This document shows, one piece after another, positions 45,448 to 59,597 of a DNA stretch of 64,000 nucleotides (within the stretch, counting starts at the first letter, position 1; each line of letters starts with the position of its first letter). Under the pieces are notes generated by a model that did not search any database, was not told the DNA's origin, and saw only the letters and a program-made list of their open reading frames with translations. The stretch is taken from the NCBI GenBank assembly GCA_963555705.1, contig OY743172.1, positions 24,365,446 to 24,429,445 of the forward strand. The letters run 5' to 3'. A program made the position numbers and the translations under genes. The stretch is from Ligustrum vulgare. Taxonomy: Eukaryota > Streptophyta > Magnoliopsida > Lamiales > Oleaceae.

Positions 45448-46061
45448 TGTAGAGTAAATTGGTCCAGCCCAAGCAGTCCATTACTTAAGCCAGACATCAG
45501 AACTTGGGCTTTCTTTTTGGTCCATATGCTGAGCCCACTTCACCTCTTTATACCCGGTGCAAGGTCGTATATCTTATTATCACGCCTTTATCATTTCAAC
45601 TGAATTTTGTTGCAACCGTTGATCAAACCACTTGGAACCGTTCAGGCCGTTGGATCAATCTTGATTTGTACGCCATATGAAAAGACTGAGGAGTCCAGAT
45701 TCATCCATTCAGATTGAACCCTATTCTTCTCTTGTTCCGAACTCTCAAAAAACTCTCTCTCTACGTCTCCTTTGTTCTGGACGATTTTTCTTCTCTTTCA
45801 CTTGTTCTTCAGTTGAAATTTGTAGTGTTCTTCTGAAATTGTTTAGAGAAGTTGATGTGTTCTTGTAAACACGATTTGTTTCTGATTTGTGAGAGTTTTT
45901 GTTGAATATTTGTACGCAGTTTACATATGTTGTTATACTTAGGGTTTCTGTAAATTTCTTGTATACTTTACTGAAAAGTTTATACAATCTTTGTAAAGGT
46001 TTTTGTAAATCAATAATATTTCGCCTAATTTTTGGATTCTTTTACACTCGATTTCTCTACA
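45448..46061 (+). mobile_element. 3' LTR of Ty1/copia element
   Basis: 614 bp, TGTAGAGTAA...CTCTACA, preceded by the polypurine stretch TTGAGGGGAAGAT and followed by ATGTA (46062-46066), the same target duplication as at 40001. Confidence 0.97.
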
Positions 46062-46066
46062 ATGTA

Positions 46067-46540
46067 TAATTATACAACATTTTCTGATGCCTATTAGGAG
46101 ATCTTTTCCCCTATATATTCTGAGTTAAGGATATTTTTCACTTTAAATTTCGTGCTGCTGAGGCATTTTAATGATTGTTGTGGCTATTATCTTCTCACTC
46201 TAAGTATTGTTAGCAAGATATGAACTGCTATCTTGGTTATGAATGTATTTCTTGGTGTTCTAAAATGCGTCTAGCCTCGGATCGCTCATTTTACCACATT
46301 GGTCATGCATTGCCGTGCATTAGCTCACTAGACGTGATGTACCATCTCGTCGTCTCTTATGCATTATGCATTTAAACCTTAAATTTCTACCAATATGATC
46401 ACAATTTAGATATCTTGATCTCAATTCTTATAAATTAAAAAGAAAAGGGCAAGTAACGCTTGATAACTTGGTATTGAAAATTTAAGTTTAATACATAATT
46501 TCAATAGACGTGTAAAGAATATCATCGTATTTTAGTCAAA
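46067..46540. other. Flanking spacer, no gene seen
   Basis: Continuation of the pre-insertion sequence from 40000; no domain or repeat recognised. Confidence 0.4.
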
Positions 46541-47470
46541 CTAGATCCACACCCGTGCGATGCACGGAAATATTCAATTCTCATTAAAAAAAAGGTTATG
46601 AAATATAGTTATGGATGAAAAATAAGCAAATAATTACAAAAGTAAGTGGAAAATAAATATGAATTCTCATTATCATACAAATGAAATAATAATAAACATT
46701 ATGTTATCAAAAATATTAGATATTTTGAAAAACCTCCTTATACATAACATTTTTCGTCACATTTGTTAGGTTTCCATCGTAATTGCATATCAATATCTTG
46801 AGAACATAATTTAAAAAAAAAAAAAAAACCTTAGTTCAATTATTGTATGGAACACTATAAAATGAACCAAAAACTAAGTCTCGTTGCATAAAATAATAAT
46901 TAATTGAAAAGTTGTATAAAGTACATGGACAGTTAATTAAATAGAATAATCCATTCGTATATATAGAAATGATGTATCAATAACTATATTTTTTTAAAAA
47001 AAAAAAATTTGTTCAATTTAAAAACATAATTAACACATATAAATAACTTTTCACTAAAAATAAATAAGTTTGTAACTCACTTTAACTTTGTAAATATTAT
47101 TTTACAATCCATTTCATCCATATTTAAAAAAAAAATAAAAAAAATTGTGATATAACAGTGATTTTAAGGGATTCTTTAGAGGCTACTTTTCTTTTAATTT
47201 AAATTGATTTATTCGAGTTTTCGAGCTATAATGTGTGATTGAAAGAAGATGTATGTGATTAAAAAGTAATTTGAAAAAATGTCTAATTTAAATTTTGATT
47301 TATATTGAAGTCGTTGAATAGAGGCTGAATCATAAATATTTAAAAAATTATATAATTCCTCCTACAACAAACAAAATAATGGATAGAAAATTAAAATAAA
47401 ATTACATGTATAGGTATGGCTGTATCCGTCCATCATATTACCAAACAAAATATATATAATATCCTATATA
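46541..47470 (-). mobile_element. Helitron 3' terminus and AT-rich body (right boundary unknown)
   Basis: On the minus strand, CCGTGCATCGCACGG (46567-46553) is followed by a short spacer and CTAG (46544-46541) before T. This is the same terminus as the Helitron at 8.7-12.4 kb, especially its left border. The element must extend to higher coordinates; the following ~900 bp are AT-rich and non-coding, and its 5' end is not identified. Confidence 0.5.
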
Positions 47471-47677
47471 TATTGAAACCCTAAAAAAATAGGCCACAAT
47501 ATACCTCCCTTTCAATACGTCAACAAATCTGGTTCTCTCATTTGAAACCCTAAAAAATAGGTCACAATATACTGGGGAATTAGTTGAAACAGACTCTCCT
47601 TACATAAGTTTTGTCCAAAGGGCCTTTGACCAGAAATGAATAAATAAGAGTAATAGAAATATATATTATAGTGTAAA

Positions 47678-49246
47678 ATGACACTTCTATCCACTCAAAT
47701 ATTATCTAATATTTTGAATTTCTTTCCTTCTTCACTCTCTATTTCACTCAGACTCGCGGCCTCCCCTTATCAAAAAAACCCTCGCTCCCGCTTCTCTGTC
47801 TCTCTTGCTCTCCGAACTCTGTCGCTCTCCGATCTCTCGCCGCCGCTTCTCTCTTTCTCTCTCTCTCTTCGATCGCTCGCCCCTAACCGCACAAGCCCTT
47901 CACTCCCGACCTGCGGCCTCCAACAACCAAAAACATCCTGCTCCCACCTCTGTCTCGCTCTTCGGTCTATCGCCCCTAATCGCACAAGGCTGAAGTCGGC
48001 CGCACAGCTCCGCCTCCGCCTCTGCCACAGCCAATATTGTGCAGTCTCTCGACTTTCTCAGAGCCTGGCTCCTAGCCTCTCCGTTGGGTAATTTTAATTT
48101 TTAAGGTTAGAGCTTGGTTAGAAGCTATAAAGTTTCTGTTAGGTAATTTTAGATTGGCTGAATTTCGAGATTGCAATGTTTTTTACATATCGTTTATTAG
48201 ATTTAGGTTAGGTTGAATGTGTAGTTGTGAATGTTGGGATATTTGCTGAAACTCTATTTAAAAATTAAAATTGAGGTTTGTAACTTTATTTTTAGTTTCT
48301 CGTCAACAATAATTTTGTAATTTTTATACTGATTGTGTTTTAGTATTTATTATAATGTCGATGATTGTTATTTTGGATGATTTTTGTTTGGGTAGTTTTT
48401 GATTTGTTGGTTTTGTTTACAGTATGAATTATGATTTGGGATTATGTGATAATTAGACAAATTTAATGTACATTGTTTTTGATATGAATTAATATTCATG
48501 CGAGCATGTAGAGACCCTATAAGGAGTTGCCTATTTATGGTGACTGTCTACATCTCTTCCGATAAGTCTAGGGCTGTTTCTTGATTCCCCTAAGTGTGAA
48601 AAACTAATTTTTTTTTAGGAAAGCTGAATTACGTTTTTCTAAATGTTGTGGCTCTATTAAGTTGCATATTCTTTTTCGACGTTATCATAGTTATCTTACT
48701 GGTTGGAAACGGAATATAGAAACAAAGGAATGGGTACAATAGTGTAGATTTTGAATATTTGGCTAAAATTTTAGTTAAAAAACCAGTGTGATCATATGGA
48801 GAAATCTCGGACTTTGTAAAGCTATTTACATGAAATTTTTGGTGTTGTCAAGTTTCAACTTAAACTTTTATAGAGCTAGATTGATGATCATATAAGGGAA
48901 GAATTTCCAGTAGACTATTATCTTCTAAGTTTAGTTTGGTTGGTGTTATTAGTTTTGGTAATTGTGTTTAAATGACATTGACTATTAGTTTAGATGATAA
49001 ATTATGAATTTTCACAATTCATCAATTTGTTCAAGAACATTTTAGAAATGTCGTTTTGAACATATGTTAAGCAGTAAGGTTTTTTAACTTGAATTAATTG
49101 ACTTCAACATCGTTCCAATACAATTGAGTAAGTGGATTACTTCTTGAACTCTGAATTCGAACTTGGCAAATGACATAATGATTTCAATTGGATTTATTTA
49201 AGATATACGGTGTAGATGTTATAATTAAATGTTTTGTATTTTGCAG
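47678..49246 (+). other. Probable 5' UTR exon and first intron of the DUF1985 gene
   Basis: 47740-48087 is C/T-rich with many CTCTCT and CGCC stretches, as in plant 5' leaders, and ends GTTGG before GTAATT, a possible donor. The next 1.15 kb is AT/T-rich with no coding signal and ends TTTTGCAG at 49246, just before the ATG exon. Two copies of GAAACCCTAAAAAATAGG-like sequence lie at 47475 and 47543. Confidence 0.45.
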
Positions 49247-49250
49247 TGAT

Positions 49251-50937
49251 ATGGAGAAGCAATATGATTTTGACACGAAAGAAATCGGTGATGCCACAAT
49301 CACCAATAGATGCCTTATTAAAACCATGAAAGAAGTGTATGACAAGCTGGACAAGAAACATAGAATGAAGTTGGAGAGTAGCTATTTTGGGCTACTACTG
49401 AAACTGAGAAAAATTAAATTGGCATCACAGCTCGTGCACCAATTGATACTGAGATTGGCAAAGACCACTAAAAAGAAAGAAGCTTTGTTCATTGTTGGAA
49501 ATAAACTGACGAGATTTGGCCTGGAAGAGTTTGTATTAGTGACGGGCCTAAACGCAGGTAGTTATGAAGACGTTGACAAGACCTACGGAATAGACTCGCC
49601 ACTGGTCAAAAGTTATTTTAAGAGTAGTCGGGGAAAGATAACCAGGCTAGATGCGTATAATGCATTTAACCGTTGCAAAAAGAGACCGACCGATAAGTAC
49701 AAGCTGGGACTTCTCGTTATCTTGTCGCATGTGGTATTGGCTACGGAGGAGAACACATTTCTTGATTTGTGGTGGTTTGATTTGGTCGATGATCTGGAGA
49801 GGTTCAACAAGTATCCTTGGGGGAAAATGTCATTTGAGTACACAATTAGGGTACTCAAACGTGACTTGACAAATGTATTGAAGGCACAACATTGTAGATA
49901 TACGTTGCACGGATTTCCTTTTGCTTTAATGGTATGACCCAATAACGAACTTGTCTTTTGTAAAATTAATTGTCCGAAATTTTATGTGGATGAGATTACA
50001 ACACTTTTTTTACTACAGATCTGGGCTTTTGAAGTAATTCCAGTACTAGGAAACAAGTTTGCTACGAAACATGGCGATGGGATTCCAAGAATGGTCGCTT
50101 GGGAAATACAGAAGAGGTTGATGTCTGCTGCCATTGATTCGATTCTGGAATCTAGAGAGGTAACATGCATGATCTATTAACGTTAAACAAATAGAAATTG
50201 TAAAATATATTTTTTGTTGTGAATGACTAACCATTTCACACTTTTATCTATACAGCTGGAGGTCAAATCTATATTGGTTCCCATTGAAGACGAGTTACGG
50301 GAGGTTTATTGGCAAGAGCTGATCCCATTTTTGGAAGAAGATGGTACTGACCCCCATAATGTAGGAGAGGAGTTTGAGCAAGATGTAGCGCAACGGCATT
50401 ATGTTCACCAACAATCACCTCGGGAAGATCAACCACCGCCTGTATGTAATGAGATGAACCTGGAAGCTGTAGTAAGAATGTTAGGGGTCATATCAACCCG
50501 GCTTGATCGTATGTAGCGTAAGATTGATAGGTTGGTTGAGTTACAAGATGATGGGGGGAGGATGAATGAAACACCTAGTGCATTTGAAGGTGCTACTAGC
50601 AGTGCAGCATATGCACCGGAGGGTGATATGATGGATGCTGCTAAGAATGAGAAGGTGGGGGAGGAATTTGGAGAGGAGACAGAGAGGGGAGAAAGTAGAT
50701 ATTGAAGCTAAGGTAGATGAGGAGATTGACAGAGAAAAGAAAGTTGATGTTGAAGTTGGGTTGGAAGGGTTGGAAGAGGAGATTGATAAAGGAAAGAAAG
50801 TTAATGTTGAAGCTGGGTTGGAAGAGGAGATTGAGGAAGGAAAGAAAGTAGATGTTGAAGTTGAAGTTGATGGAGGAGAGAAGGGGGGGGGGGAAAGAAA
50901 CTACCTTTCAGACGCCGGACAAACTTGAAGGGAAATC
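49251..50937 (+). pseudogene. DUF1985-domain gene (MULE/Ulp1-associated type), truncated by an LTR insertion
   Basis: Exons 49251-49931, 50019-50159 and 50256 onward, joined by GT-AG phase-0 introns. The DUF1985 region carries LFIVGNKLTRFGLEEFVLVTGL, LDLWWFDLVDDLERFNKYPW and the ending IWAFEVIPVLGNKFATKHGD. Such proteins are common in plants as products of Mutator-like elements, where a Ulp1/C48 protease domain usually follows. A TAG at 50514-50516 interrupts; the same frame continues as RKIDRLVELQDD, then a shift leads into an acidic Glu/Lys/Val repeat region (50635-50928, KKVDVEVGLEEEI type). Sequence stops at 50937 where the LTR array starts, so any protease domain is lost or lies outside the window. 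Confidence 0.75.
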
Positions 50938-53900
50938 TATAGCGACCCAGAATTTTTACGCAATAAATAATTATTTTAATATTTAGAAAATTGTGTCGCT
51001 ACTATTTCACTCATTGTTTTGAAATTAACGCCGCGACGTGTTCGTCTAGCCAAGTCAAGAAATATCGAATTTGTTCGATTTTAAATTAAATGTTCGAATT
51101 TCTAAAATTATATTACTTTAATTATTTATTCAAAGTATTATTTCAAAATCATATTTTCAGTTCAAAATATATCAGTTTTTAATACAATTCCGAATCAAAA
51201 TTAGTCCAATTCTTATCATAATCAAAATTTATTTCACACGTTTTGCTTCTCTTTATACTCCTTTCCATCACATTATACAAGCATCATCATTATCATCACC
51301 ACCCCTCCAAATTATGATAATTTACACTCAATTAATCTATCACAATATTCCTCCAAATCATGATATTCTCCACCATGTTATTTTTTTTACAAAACCATCT
51401 TTCCAGCAAGAAAGATGCCTTCTCTTTATACATATCAGACCAATCCATTATCATGAATTCAAGAAATCATCTTCACAGCCAACAGAACCACCATTTTCAA
51501 CCCATTTCCACCAACGAACCACTGCACCATTGAACCAATCTTGTAGTTTCTTCCAGCAACCCCATCATCATCAAGATCGATCATCACTCAGCCACAACCA
51601 CACTTTTCCACCCACCACCATTTCTGAATCCGTAATATCCAAGTCCACTGCCTCACTTCAGAGGTCGACCAAGAATCGAACCTCCGCTCACCATTTTAAT
51701 CTCCAAATCGCAACCCAAAATCAAAACCCCAAAACCCAAGAAATAGAGTACCAAATACCTACCTTAAACCATCGCTGAATTTTCGCCGGAGTATCATCGT
51801 GAACCCTAGCTTCGAATCCAGCCCCGGTTCGCACACAAACTCTCACCCAATACTCTCAAAAACTTTAACCACCTCTTGCCATCACCTTACGCCGGTGTGC
51901 GCCGGCGAATCGCCGGCTGAAGACGTATTTCGCCGTCGACCGTAACCTCTTCGCCGTTTCTGAGAGAGAGAGTTCAATTTTCATAGTGAGAGAAGGTTAG
52001 GTCGAGAGTGAGAGAAATGATAGAGAGAGAAGAGATAATCTGATTTTAAACTTTCGGAAATTGCTTTTTGGTCCTTGAAGTTTTAAAGATTTCAATCGTG
52101 AACCCTAGCTTCGAATCCAGCCCCGGTTCGCACACAAACTCTCACCCAATACTCTCAAAAACTTTAACCACCTCTTGCCATCACCTTACGCCGGTGTGCG
52201 CCGGCGAATCGCCGGCTGAAGACGTATTTCGCCGTCGACCGTAACCTCTTCGCCGTTTCTGAGAGAGAGAGTTCAATTTTCATAGTGAGAGAAGGTTAGG
52301 TCGAGAGTGAGAGAAATGATAGAGAGAGAAGAGATAATCTGATTTTAAACTTTCGGAAATTGCTTTTTGGTCCTTGAAGTTTTAAAGATTTCAAATCAGC
52401 CCCTCAAGTTTTGAAATGATTTTAATCAGCCCTATTGTTTTAAAATATATATTATTTCAACCCTATTGTTTTGAGTTTCCGACTCAACTTTCAAAAGTAT
52501 TCATTTTAGTCCCTCAACTTTCAAAAGTATTCATTTTAGTCCCTCAACTTTCAAGACATTAATTTTAGTCTTCAAATTATAATTTATCATTTTGAACTAT
52601 ATATTCGATAGACTAAAATGACTTATTGGCTAAGACGAAGCGTACGGAGAATTTAAAGGAATTGAAGTCATTCCCGCTCAACTTTGCACTCGTCGGATTT
52701 GAGGTAGACTCGCACTTATTAATTGATTTAAATTATGATTTCATATAAATGTCATGTGACTTGTGAAAGTCAATTTTCAAGAAAATTAAGTATGTTTTAT
52801 GAAAGGTAAATATACCTTATGTTTTTATGAAAAGTAAGTATACCCTATGTTTTTACGATAATGTTTTATATGTTTTGGATCATTGCTATGCACATAAGAA
52901 TTCTTGCCACGAAGTTCGGTAAAATTCTTGTGTCTCCATAAGTTTATGAGGATTTGCCACGAAGTTCGGTAAAATTCCTATGTTTCCATATGTTTATGAG
53001 GATTTACCACCTAAGTTCGGTAAAATTCCTGTCTCATATGTTTATAAGGATTTCGATCCTATCTTATGTTATGATGCAATTGATCCCTATGAATTTCAAA
53101 AATTATGCTTGGTATACTTACTGTGATTTTACTGTTATTATGATTTTACTGCATAAGAATTCTTGCCACCTAAGTTCGGTAAAGTTCTTGTGTCTCCTTA
53201 TGTTTATGAGGATTTCAATCCTATCTTATGTTATGCTTTCAAAAGAAATTATGCTTGGCATAATTAAAATGTTTTTATAAGTATATGGTTTTCAAAGAGC
53301 TGTTTTCAAAGAGATATTTTCAAAGAGCTGTTTTCAAAGAGCTATTTTCAAAGAGCTTATGATTTGCAAAATATGTCCCGTGCTGTAATGCACAATATGA
53401 GTTTTATCAAGAGCCGTTTTATAAAGAAGCTCTATCAATGCCCGTTTTATAAAGAGCCGGGATTTATGTGTTTAATCATCTTATAAATTAAATTAATTTG
53501 CGATGAGTCTACTGAGTATTTCCCCCATGAAATACTCACCCTACTTTTTAACAGTTTTGCAGATTTCGGAGACGGTGGCGAGCGATGAATGATGGTGGCA
53601 ATAATCGTTAAACAGTTGAGAGTTTGACGTTAATGGTTTCCGTATTTTCCAAACAATCGAATAATTTAGAGAAGTTCATTTATTTGAGAAATTATGACAT
53701 TGGCAATTTCTTTACAAAATTAATGGTTCGATTTACTATTTCAAATGGTTTCATAAATGTTTCAATTTTATCGGTCATTACAGTTTATTTAATGTTGCCA
53801 AAAATGAATTTCAATTATTTCTTCCGCAAAATCGGGTATACGAAAAATTTAGACAGAAAATGACGTAGTGAATCGGGTATACGGAACTCGGGGCGCTACA
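50938..53900 (+). mobile_element. LTR 1 of tandem LARD-2 array (2963 bp, with 299-bp duplication)
   Basis: TATAGCGACCCAGAA...GGGGCGCTACA. It is nearly identical to LTR 2 but carries a direct duplication of 299 bp (51796-52094 repeated from 52095) and lacks one base near 51243. That missing base shortens an LTR-borne chance frame from 178 to 154 codons. A short array of TTTTCAAAGAGCT units lies at 53286-53356. Confidence 0.93.
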
Positions 53901-56900
53901 AGTTGGTATCAGAGCTAGTCTGCGTTTCTGTAGACTGGAAAAATTTTCAAAAAGAATTTTCAAGAAATATTTTCCATTATAAAATATTATTGATGAAGAT
54001 TGCCACTGCCATCATTCGTTCCACCAACTCCGAGGTAAAGAAGTTTATGATGTTTAAAGTTATTTCAGTATTTCGAATACTCATTTTACTGATTTATGAG
54101 AAAGAATGAAGAGTATTTCGGATATTTATGATTTATGAGAAATAAGAATGTATTTCTTCGAAAATAATGATGTTGTTATGCTTTGTCATAACTTATATGC
54201 TTTAATGTATGATTATGAGAAATTTTTTTTAAGAAAGAAAACGAGTGTTGAGCATAATGGGAATAATATGATTTAAGAATGATTTTTAAATAATTTTTGT
54301 CCTCGAGTTAGAAATGATGAACCCTAGATGGACTTTGCATAATTGATTTTAGACATGGCACTAAGTATGAGAAGTCAACGGAAAGGATTTGATTATATGT
54401 TCAGATTATCTATCGTTTAGATTAAACGAGAAATAGCAAGCCAGTTATGAAGTTGTGATAAGATGTTAAGATTATAACTGACATGATTTTATTGAGACTT
54501 TTATGAGAAGCATTATGAAGTTAGAGATTTAAAGATTTGGTTCTTAGTTTTTGGTATTTAAGTAATGGATATTATGTTGAGAAAATGAATTATGCCTCTA
54601 TGTTGAAGAGAAATTTATTATGAAGTTTGGCCTTGTGAATAAATTTTGGGAATATGATTTATGGTATATATTTATAAGTATGAGTAATCTTTTGAGCCAA
54701 TTAAGGTATGGAAGGAAGTGATATTGTGATATTGAAAAATATGATTTGAAAATGTTATGTTGAGGAATTATGAATTGAATTATGGGATATTTTGATGATA
54801 TTGAAGTGTTGGAATTGTTGCCATATTTAAATCGTTGTGGATAAATGTGGAGTTATTTGTTATTGTTGGTTATGAAGTATACCTACGATTTGGATAAGTC
54901 CAAATTTCAAAAGAAACTCTGCCTAGAATTTTATCGTTTGGAAATAAGAGCATAGTATGGTATGCAATCACTAAGAGAATTGAGTTTAGAATTGCAAGTT
55001 CATAAGCAAGATTGAGTAAATGATAAGTTATATTTTGAAAGACGAGTGAAGACAAGTATAAGGGCATTATTGGGAAGAATCTTAATTATTCTTGGGAATG
55101 GATTTATCACTTGTAAGGAATGATCACTTGTATTGGAGAGTATTATAAGGATATGAATTTTGAGGAAAATAGGGATAAGATTTTACAGTGATGACTTATT
55201 TTGGAATGGTGTTCAGAAGAGGGACCACGGTAGAATCCAAGATTTTTTTTTAATCTGAGAAATTGATACATAATATTGAGTTTGATGATCTTATTTTGAT
55301 GGTTTATTGCATTATGGTGAAATATTATCTACGATTGAGAATTTTCATTTTTAGTCATAATATATGGGTTTATTTAAAGATTTAGTGATGCAGTTTCGAT
55401 TAATTATTATTGGTTGTACTTTTGAAGTGAGTAAATATTTTGGCTACAACAATGGAAAATCTGAGATGATCAGTTGTGTGATTTTTAATTATGGGATTGT
55501 ATCTTTGGGTTAAGCAAATTTGATGAGGAATCCTATATGATTTACAGAAGTCTTATTTAATGGTGATAAGATTAATCAGAGTATTGTTCATAAAGTGTGA
55601 TATGAATTGAAGTTTGGGAGAATAGAAAATTTTAATTTTGAATTTCAGATTTGGGAAATTAGTGACGTTTCTTAAGTTTGAGAATAACATATCTGATCCT
55701 TGTGATGCTGTTTTAAGTTAGTATCTTAGCTCTCAGCTAGAATGAGTATTTGATACCGAGTACTTGATGTATGATTTAAAGTATAGAAAAATGAAAAGTG
55801 GGAACAAGAGTTTATGCGCCGTTTACTTTCTTGATAAAAGAAAGATTTGATGATGAGATTTGAGATATGGAATATTTTCTTGGATTTTGGTACTGATATT
55901 TTGATATAATAATCAAGGTATAGAGATGATACGGGAATACGTGAAATAGAAATAAGGACCGTATTAAATCAGAATTAATTAGTATGTACAAGTGAAAGAA
56001 ATACCTTGCGGGGAAATGTTGTGATACATGAGTTAAGAATTTTAATTATTTGGGAGATATTTGTTTACTGAATTTTTGGGTTACAAATATTGGAAAGATA
56101 AGTTGATGATATTATGTTGATATGTTTGGGTATATTACGTAGAGAGAATATTCAGGTAATTCTTTGATTATTTTTTTGGAATATTCGATGATAAGAAGAA
56201 AGGAAAAATTATTATGATATGATATGTCAGTAAAGATTTGTTGAAATTTTAGAGATATATACGAATATCTGAGGTCACATGATACGATGATAAGTGACAT
56301 GTTACATGAATACTACAAGATATGATGAAATTTTTACATTCGATTGGGAATTGTTTTGATTATTTTGGGAATATTTGATGATAAGAAGTTTAGAGATGAC
56401 AAATTATTATGGTTTGATATATCAGTAAAGATTTATGGAAACTTGAAGAGATTTTTTTTATGGAATTACAGAAATTAGTAAAGAGACATGATGTTGTTTG
56501 GGATTATGTGAGATAATAATGATGAACGTAAGGTTAGATGAATATAAAGGTACAATAGAAAATTGTAAGGAATGATATGATGATGATAATTGAAGGTGAT
56601 AATGTATTGAGATTATGAAATAAGTTGATCATCTATGAATAAGTTATGTTGTTTTTGGTTCATAATAATGGAATTCAAAGAATAGTGAACTTTCAGTCAC
56701 TTACGATTCAGAAGAATTTTTAAGTAGACACATATGTCTATAGAAAAGTCCATGTTCTTGAGAAAACAAAGTGATGCATTTAGTCAAAGTCCAGTGGGTT
56801 AAATATGGTTGAGTTAAATATGGTAGCGATGATGCTACATAAGAGAAAGAAGAGATTCTGATTAAGTATTCAGAAATCATAAGATCAAGTAAGTTTAATT

Positions 56901-56932
56901 TCGAGGACGAAATTATTTTAAGGGGGTAAGAT
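53901..56932 (+). mobile_element. LARD-2 internal region 1, non-coding
   Basis: Primer-binding site TGGTATCAGAGC at 53904-53915 and polypurine tract TTTTAAGGGGGTAAGA before 56933. No gag-pol. Fossil of the chromovirus polyprotein end at about 56760-56925 (TTTCGAGGACGAAATT). Segments such as 54244-54420 match LARD-1, so the two families share an ancestor. Confidence 0.9.
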
Positions 56933-59597
56933 TATAGCGACCCAGAATTTTTACGCAATAAATAATTATTTTAATATTTAGAAAATTGTGTCGCTACTAT
57001 TTCACTCATTGTTTTGAAATTAACGCCGCGACGTGTTCGTCTAGCCAAGTCAAGAAATATCGAATTTGTTCGATTTTAAATTAAATGTTCGAATTTCTAA
57101 AATTATATTACTTTAATTATTTATTCAAAGTATTATTTCAAAATCATATTTTCAGTTCAAAATATATCAGTTTTTAATACAATTCCGAATCAAAATTAGT
57201 CCAATTCTTATCATAATCAAAATTTATTTCACACGTTTTGCTTTCTCTTTATACTCCTTTCCATCACATTATACAAGCATCATCATTATCATCACCACCC
57301 CTCCAAATTATGATAATTTACACTCAATTAATCTATCACAATATTCCTCCAAATCATGATATTCTCCACCATGTTATTTTTTTTACAAAACCATCTTTCC
57401 AGCAAGAAAGATGCCTTCTCTTTATACATATCAGACCAATCCATTATCATGAATTCAAGAAATCATCTTCACAGCCAACAGAACCACCATTTTCAACCCA
57501 TTTCCACCAACGAACCACTGCACCATTGAACCAATCTTGTAGTTTCTTCCAGCAACCCCATCATCATCAAGATCGATCATCACTCAGCCACAACCACACT
57601 TTTCCACCCACCACCATTTCTGAATCCGTAATATCCAAGTCCACTGCCTCACTTCAGAGGTCGACCAAGAATCGAACCTCCGCTCACCATTTTAATCTCC
57701 AAATCGCAACCCAAAATCAAAACCCCAAAACCCAAGAAATAGAGTACCAAATACCTACCTTAAACCATCGCTGAATTTTCGCCGGAGTATCATCGTGAAC
57801 CCTAGCTTCGAATCCAGCCCCGGTTCGCACACAAACTCTCACCCAATACTCTCAAAAACTTTAACCACCTCTTGCCATCACCTTACGCCGGTGTGCGCCG
57901 GCGAATCGCCGGCTGAAGACGTATTTCGCCGTCGACCGTAACCTCTTCGCCGTTTCTGAGAGAGAGAGTTCAATTTTCATAGTGAGAGAAGGTTAGGTCG
58001 AGAGTGAGAGAAATGATAGAGAGAGAAGAGATAATCTGATTTTAAACTTTCGGAAATTGCTTTTTGGTCCTTGAAGTTTTAAAGATTTCAAATCAGCCCC
58101 TCAAGTTTTGAAATGATTTTAATCAGCCCTATTGTTTTAAAATATATATTATTTCAACCCTATTGTTTTGAGTTTCCGACTCAACTTTCAAAAGTATTCA
58201 TTTTAGTCCCTCAACTTTCAAAAGTATTCATTTTAGTCCCTCAACTTTCAAGACATCAATTTTAGTCTTCAAATTATAATTTATCATTTTGAACTATATA
58301 TTCGATAGACTAAAATGACTTATTGGCTAAGACGAAGCGTACGGAGAATTTAAAGGAATTGAAGTCATTCCCGCTCAACTTTGCACTCGTCGGATTTGAG
58401 GTAGACTCGCACTTATTAATTGATTTAAATTATGATTTCATATAAATGTCATGTGACTTGTGAAAGTCAATTTTCAAGAAAATTAAGTATGTTTTATGAA
58501 AGGTAAATATACCTTATGTTTTTATGAAAAGTAAGTATACCCTATGTTTTTACGATAATGTTTTATATGTTTTGGATCATTGCTATGCACATAAGAATTC
58601 TTGCCACGAAGTTCGGTAAAATTCTTGTGTCTCCATAAGTTTATGAGGATTTGCCACGAAGTTCGGTAAAACTCCTATGTTTCCATATGTTTATGAGGAT
58701 TTACCACCTAAGTTCGGTAAAATTCCTGTCTCATATGTTTATAAGGATTTCGATCCTATCTTATGTTATGATGCAATTGATCCCTATGAATTTCAAAAAT
58801 TATGCTTGGTATACTTACTGTGATTTTACTGTTATTATGATTTTACTGCATAAGAATTCTTGCCACCTAAGTTCGGTAAAGTTCTTGTGTCTCCTTATGT
58901 TTATGAGGATTTCAATCCTATCTTATGTTATGCTTTCAAAAGAAATTATACTTGGCATAATTAAAATGTTTTTATAAGTATATGGTTTTCAAAGAGCTGT
59001 TTTCAAAGAGATATTTTCAAAGAGCTGTTTTCAAAGAGCTATTTTCAAAGAGCTTATGATTTGCAAAATATGTCCCGTGCTGTAATGCACAATATGAGTT
59101 TTATCAAGAGCCGTTTTATAAAGAAGCTCTATCAATTCCCGTTTTATAAAGAGCCGGGATTTATGTGTTTAATCATCTTATAAATTAAATTAATTTGCGA
59201 TGAGTCTACTGAGTATTTCCCCCATGAAATACTCACCCTACTTTTTAACAGTTTTGCAGATTTCGGAGACGGTGGCGAGCGATGAATGATGGTGGCAATA
59301 ATCGTTAAACAGTTGAGAGTTTGACGTTAATGGTTTCCGTATTTTCCAAACAATCGAATAATTTAGAGAAGTTCATTTATTTGAGAAATTATGACATTGG
59401 CAATTTCTTTACAAAATTAATGGTTCGATTTACTATTTCAAATGGTTTCATAAATGTTTCAATTTTATCGGCCATTACAGTTTATTTAATGTTGCCAAAA
59501 ATGAATTTCAATTATTTCTTCCGCAAAATCGGGTATACGAAAAATTTAGACAGAAAATGACGTAGTGAATCGGGTATACGGAACTCGGGGCGCTACA
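56933..59597 (+). mobile_element. LTR 2 of tandem LARD-2 array (2665 bp)
   Basis: Same ends as LTR 1, without the 299-bp duplication. It serves both as the 3' LTR of unit 1 and the 5' LTR of unit 2: polypurine tract on its left, primer-binding site (59601-59612) on its right. Confidence 0.93.

Noticed and set aside
57238..57774. 178-codon frame inside LARD-2 LTRs (also 62934-63470, shortened at 51314)
   Set aside because: Low-complexity His/Ser/Thr/Pro-rich translation of a C/A-rich leader. It is broken by one base in LTR 1, has no domain, and its repetition is explained by LTR duplication.
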